Of a stretch of 64,000 nucleotides of DNA, positions 60,844 through 64,000 are shown piece after piece. Where the stretch lies: positions 124,001 to 188,000 of the forward strand of contig JAIXZX010000012.1 in assembly GCA_027489335.1 (NCBI GenBank). Reading direction: 5' to 3'. This DNA comes from Caulobacteraceae bacterium (lineage in GTDB: Bacteria; Pseudomonadota; Alphaproteobacteria; Caulobacterales; Caulobacteraceae). A program made the translations under genes and the position numbers. Numbering within the stretch: position 1 is the stretch's first letter; the number at the start of each line of letters is the position of its first letter. The notes under the pieces are model-generated. The model saw only the letters and a program-made list of their open reading frames with translations, ran no database searches and was not told the origin of the DNA.

Positions 60844-62676
60844 TTGAATCCTCCTGGACTGGCCCGAGGGCGTGGCGGCGGCGATCTGGCGCCGGCGGGA
60901 GACTTCCGCTTCTGGCCGGCCATGGCCGACCTTGGGGCCTTGGTCATGCGCTCTGGCGCGCCTCAGCTGCGGCTGCGGCTCATCGCCTCGGTCATCCTGG
61001 TGCTGGTGGGAAAAGTGGCCGCGGTGCTGGCGCCGGTCATGCTGGGGGAGGCGATCAACACCTTGTCCGTCGCGGGCGGCCTGGTGGTTGTGGGCGCCAC
61101 CTTTGTCAGCCTCGCCGTCGCCTTCGCGGGGTTGCGGTTGCTGTCGGCCTGCGCGCCCTTCGCCCGGGACGCCGTCTTCACCGTCGTCTCTCAGGCCACC
61201 ATGGCCCGGGCGGCGGTGGAGGGGTTTGGCCATGCGGTCTCCCTGTCCCTGGACTTTCACCAGAGCAAGCAGACCGGAACTCTGGCCCGCATCATTGAGC
61301 GCGGCGCGAGGTCCACGGACTTCCTGATCCGCAGCGTGGTGTTCAACCTCGGCCCCACGGCGATCGAGCTGCTGCTGGCCATGGGGGTGATGATTGTCAG
61401 GCTGGACTGGCGCTTCGCCGCGACGGCGTTCCTGACGGTGGTGATCTATGCGGTCGTCACCTTCAAGATCACCGACTGGCGGTTGTCCCATCGCCGGGAG
61501 CTCAACGAGGCAGACGCCAGCGCCGCAGGCCTGTCAGTGGACGCTCTGATGAACTTCGAGACGGTGAAGACCTTCGGGGCGGAGACCCGGGCGGTGGACA
61601 CCTATCGCGGTGCGTTGAACCGCTATGTGGGCGCCGCGGTGAAGGCCAACACCTCGCTCTCCCTGCTGAACGGCGCCCAGGCGGTGATCCTGAACGTCGG
61701 GCTGGCGGTGATGACGGTCCTGGCCGGACTGGAGGTGGCCGCCGGAACCATGCGCATCGGCGACGTCACCATGGCGATCCTGCTGCTCATCGGCATCTAT
61801 GCCCCGCTGAACATGCTGGGGTTCAACTACCGGGAAATCCGTCAGGCCTTCATCGACATGGAGCAGCTGGTCGCCCTGACCGACCGCACCCCGGATATTC
61901 AGGATGCGCCCCAGGCCAAGGCTCTGCCGCCTGCGGCGCCGGATGGTGCGCGACTGGAGTTCCGGGACGTGGGCTTTCGCCACGACGCCCGCAGCCAGGG
62001 CCTGCTGAATGTGAGCTTTGTCGCCGAGCCGGGATCGACCGTGGCCCTGGTCGGACCGTCTGGGGCCGGCAAGACCACCGCCGTGCGGCTGGCCTTGCGC
62101 CTGATCGATCCCCAAGAAGGCATGGTCCTGCTGGACGGGCTCGATCTGCGTAAGGTGCGGCAGGAGGCCCTGCGCCAGGCTGTGGCGCTCGTGCCGCAGG
62201 ATGTCGCCCTGTTCAACGACACCCTGCGGGCCAACATCGCCTTTGGACGCCCGCAGGCGAGCCTGGCCGAGATCGAGGCTGTCGCCCAGGCCGCAGAGCT
62301 GGCGCCCTTCATCGAGTCGCTGCCCGACGGCCTTGAGACCCGGGTCGGCGAGCGGGGGCTGAAGTTGTCAGGGGGCGAGCGCCAGCGGGTGGGCATTGCG
62401 CGCGCCTTGCTCGCCAATCCGCGCTTGCTGATCCTGGACGAGGCCACCAGCGCCCTGGACGGGCGCACGGAGGAAGCCATCCAGGCGACCCTGCGCAAGG
62501 TCCGTCAGGGACGGACGACCCTGGTGGTGGCGCACCGCCTGTCGACCATCGTCGACGCCGACCTGATCGTCGTTCTGCGCAGGGGCCGTGTGGTCGAGCG
62601 AGGAACCCATGAGGAACTGCTCGCCGCCGCCGGGGAGTACGCCGCCCTGTGGCGACGCCAGACCCGGCAGCGCTGA
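60844..62676 (+). CDS. Atm1/HMT1-type ABC exporter half-transporter
   Basis: 610 aa. Membrane domain with six segments (about 1-340), then an ATPase domain. Walker A VGPSGAGKTTAVR is near residue 407, signature LSGGERQRVGIARALL near residue 505, and Walker B LLILDEATSALDGRTEEAI near residue 530. The Atm1/HMT1 (glutathione or heavy-metal related) type is suggested by the long N-terminal membrane domain and DATVIERGARSTDFLIR-like region (IIERGARSTDFLIRSVVFN). TTG start is supported by GGAG 8 nt upstream; an ATG at 60922 is an alternative. Confidence 0.9.
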   Translation: MNPPGLARGRGGGDLAPAGDFRFWPAMADLGALVMRSGAPQLRLRLIASVILVLVGKVAAVLAPVMLGEAINTLSVAGGLVVVGATFVSLAVAFAGLRLLSACAPFARDAVFTVVSQATMARAAVEGFGHAVSLSLDFHQSKQTGTLARIIERGARSTDFLIRSVVFNLGPTAIELLLAMGVMIVRLDWRFAATAFLTVVIYAVVTFKITDWRLSHRRELNEADASAAGLSVDALMNFETVKTFGAETRAVDTYRGALNRYVGAAVKANTSLSLLNGAQAVILNVGLAVMTVLAGLEVAAGTMRIGDVTMAILLLIGIYAPLNMLGFNYREIRQAFIDMEQLVALTDRTPDIQDAPQAKALPPAAPDGARLEFRDVGFRHDARSQGLLNVSFVAEPGSTVALVGPSGAGKTTAVRLALRLIDPQEGMVLLDGLDLRKVRQEALRQAVALVPQDVALFNDTLRANIAFGRPQASLAEIEAVAQAAELAPFIESLPDGLETRVGERGLKLSGGERQRVGIARALLANPRLLILDEATSALDGRTEEAIQATLRKVRQGRTTLVVAHRLSTIVDADLIVVLRRGRVVERGTHEELLAAAGEYAALWRRQTRQR

Positions 62677-62681
62677 TAAGG

Positions 62682-64000
62682 CTACTCCGCCGCGCGGGGC
62701 AGGGCTTCCTCAGGGGCGGTCACCTGTCTGCGGGGACGCAGGCCGAGTTTCTGACGACCCCAGCCACCGGCCCGGCGCAGCCGCTCCCCATAGACCTTGG
62801 GCGCGGCCAGCATGACCGGGGTCAGGACCAGGGTCAGAAGCGTGGCGAAGGACAGACCCCAGACTACGGCGGCCGATAGCTGGACCCACCACTCCGACCC
62901 GGGCGCCCGGTACTCGATATGGCCGGCGCGGAAATTGGGGTGGAGCTGGAACATCAGCGGCAGCAGACCCACCACCGTCACCACCGTGGTGAGGATCACG
63001 GGGCGGAACCGCTGCGTCGCGGCGCGGACGGCGGCGTCGTCGGCGGGATAGCCGGCCCGGCGCAGCTGGTAGTAGGTGTCCACCAGCACGATGTTGTGGC
63101 CCACCACCACGCCGGCCAGGGCGACGATGCCTGTGCCCAGCATGATCACCGACACATAGTTGAACGTGCCCAGGAAGTTCACCTGGACCCCAAGCAGAAC
63201 ACCTACGGTCGACAGGGCCACCGCTGAGAGCGTCACCACCACGCCATAGAAGCTGTTGAACTGCCACAGCAGGATCACCCCCATCAGGAACAGGGAGACC
63301 GCCATGGCGACCACGAAGAACTGCGCGGCCTCCTGGCCCTCCTCGTCAGCGCCGGTGAACTTCCAGCGGACGTCATCGCTGATTTCGGCCTGCTCCAGCC
63401 AGGGGCGCAGCTCGGCGATCTTCTGGTTGGCGGCGACGCCTTCGATCGCATTGGCCTGGACGATGACCAGACGCTGGCCGTCGCGGCGCTGGATGGTGGT
63501 CACCTGCTGGGCGGGCGCCTGGCGGATGAAATAGCTGGCCGGCACCGGACCCAAGGCGGTGGAGATCTTCAGATCGTCGAAGGCGGCCATGTTGCGCGCG
63601 TCGGCCGGGAAGCGCACCCGGATGTCGAGCTCATCTTCGGCGTCGTCCGGCCGGAAGCGCCCGACCAGGACGCCGGTGGTCACGAACTGGATCGCCTGGC
63701 CCACCGACAGCACATCGACGCCATAGCGTCCGGCCGCCTGCCGGTCGACGGCCAGGTTGAGCTCGATCCCTGGCGAGGTGCGGTTGTCCTCCAGCTCGAA
63801 CAGGTCTGGATCTGAGGCCAGCCGCGCACGGATCAGATCGGCCGCGGCGTTCAGCGCCTCGGGATTCTGACTGCGCAGCTCGACCTGGACGTCCTTGCCC
63901 ACGGGCGGTCCGCCCTGGGGTTCGCGGACTTCGATCTGTACGCCAGGCAGATCGGTCAGGCGGGTGCGGATGTCGTTGACGATATCGGCGCCGCGCAGGC
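62682..64000 (-). CDS. RND efflux transporter (AcrB/CusA-type), 5' end outside window
   Basis: The frame is open to the right edge, with about 438 codons of the C-terminal part. It has the periplasmic porter region (VQVELRSQNPEALNAAAD, VSVGQAIQFVTTGVLVGRFRPDDAEDELDIRVRF) and the second membrane half (FVVAMAVSLFLMGVILLWQFN ... GTGIVALAGVVVGHNIVLVDTYYQLRRAGYP, then AVRAATQRFRPVILTTVVTVVGLLPLM), diagnostic of RND pumps. Loop wording (GIVALAGVVVGHNIVLVD) suggests the HAE-1/multidrug type. Membrane-fusion partner genes are outside the window. Confidence 0.9.
   Translation of the reverse strand, partial: LRGADIVNDIRTRLTDLPGVQIEVREPQGGPPVGKDVQVELRSQNPEALNAAADLIRARLASDPDLFELEDNRTSPGIELNLAVDRQAAGRYGVDVLSVGQAIQFVTTGVLVGRFRPDDAEDELDIRVRFPADARNMAAFDDLKISTALGPVPASYFIRQAPAQQVTTIQRRDGQRLVIVQANAIEGVAANQKIAELRPWLEQAEISDDVRWKFTGADEEGQEAAQFFVVAMAVSLFLMGVILLWQFNSFYGVVVTLSAVALSTVGVLLGVQVNFLGTFNYVSVIMLGTGIVALAGVVVGHNIVLVDTYYQLRRAGYPADDAAVRAATQRFRPVILTTVVTVVGLLPLMFQLHPNFRAGHIEYRAPGSEWWVQLSAAVVWGLSFATLLTLVLTPVMLAAPKVYGERLRRAGGWGRQKLGLRPRRQVTAPEEALPRAAE

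Noticed and set aside
1..64000. Insertion sequences, prophage or CRISPR arrays
   Set aside because: No transposase, integrase, phage or Cas genes and no regularly spaced repeats were seen.

Overview
The window is about 64 kb of very GC-rich, gene-dense bacterial chromosome. Three things place it in the Alphaproteobacteria, most likely Caulobacteraceae (Caulobacter/Phenylobacterium-like): the dgt-SPOR-nagZ-scpAB-tatABC-serS-surE-pcm-nlpD run, a FliX gene divergent from flgI with a CtrA-type TTAA-N7-CTAA site between them, and an alphaproteobacterial GTTC-N7-GTTC LexA box at uvrA. The genus cannot be fixed from sequence alone. I see no insertion sequence, prophage or CRISPR array.

Layout. 1-2146: DUF4011-type helicase, running off the left edge. 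2226-5646: RTX metalloprotease and an unknown 379-aa protein. 5835-10277: tRNA-Val(CAC), gph, glmU, rpiA, glutathione reductase. 10274-16840: O-antigen-ligase-like protein, class II DAHP synthase, MATE exporter, two poorly known proteins, Gfo/Idh oxidoreductase. 16841-25418: TonB-dependent uptake, with a siderophore-type receptor plus PepSY protein, a glutathione peroxidase, then a second receptor with an exported PLP enzyme and an Asp/Glu racemase. 25419-28544: EF-hand protein, NnrU, unknown membrane protein, xth, erpA. 28616-39283: a nearly continuous plus-strand block for nucleotide pool (dgt), cell-wall recycling (nagZ), chromosome condensation (scpAB), Tat export, serS, repair enzymes surE/pcm and an NlpD-like LytM protein. 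39314-47521: DUF815 ATPase, yajC-secD-secF, Mth938-like, PuuD-like membrane protein, NDUFAF6-like protein, trmFO, membrane protein. 47533-55026: GST, nucleotidyltransferase, uvrA, M19 dipeptidase, ABC-F ATPase. 55023-56260: FMN riboswitch controlling ribH2 and a hotdog thioesterase. 56277-58821: flgI-flgJ-FlgN-like protein and divergent fliX. 58894-64000: dksA, LOG protein, lipoprotein, Atm1-type ABC transporter and an RND pump running off the right edge.

Regulation visible in sequence: a CtrA site before the NlpD-like gene and another before fliX; a sigma-54-like element before flgI; a LexA box before uvrA; two TGCGAC/GTCGCA inverted repeats before the siderophore receptor; an FMN riboswitch with a pairing that would hide the ribH2 ribosome-binding site; a 34-codon leader ORF with a strong Shine-Dalgarno sequence running into the ABC-F gene; and several near-perfect hairpins at gene ends.

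Most of the window is conserved core genome. The stretches most worth a second look are the receptor/PLP-enzyme/racemase cluster (20967-25418), the ABC-F leader ORF, the ribH2 leader, the cell-cycle and SOS sites, and the unknown proteins at 4507-5646, 14468-15364 and 26575-27309.
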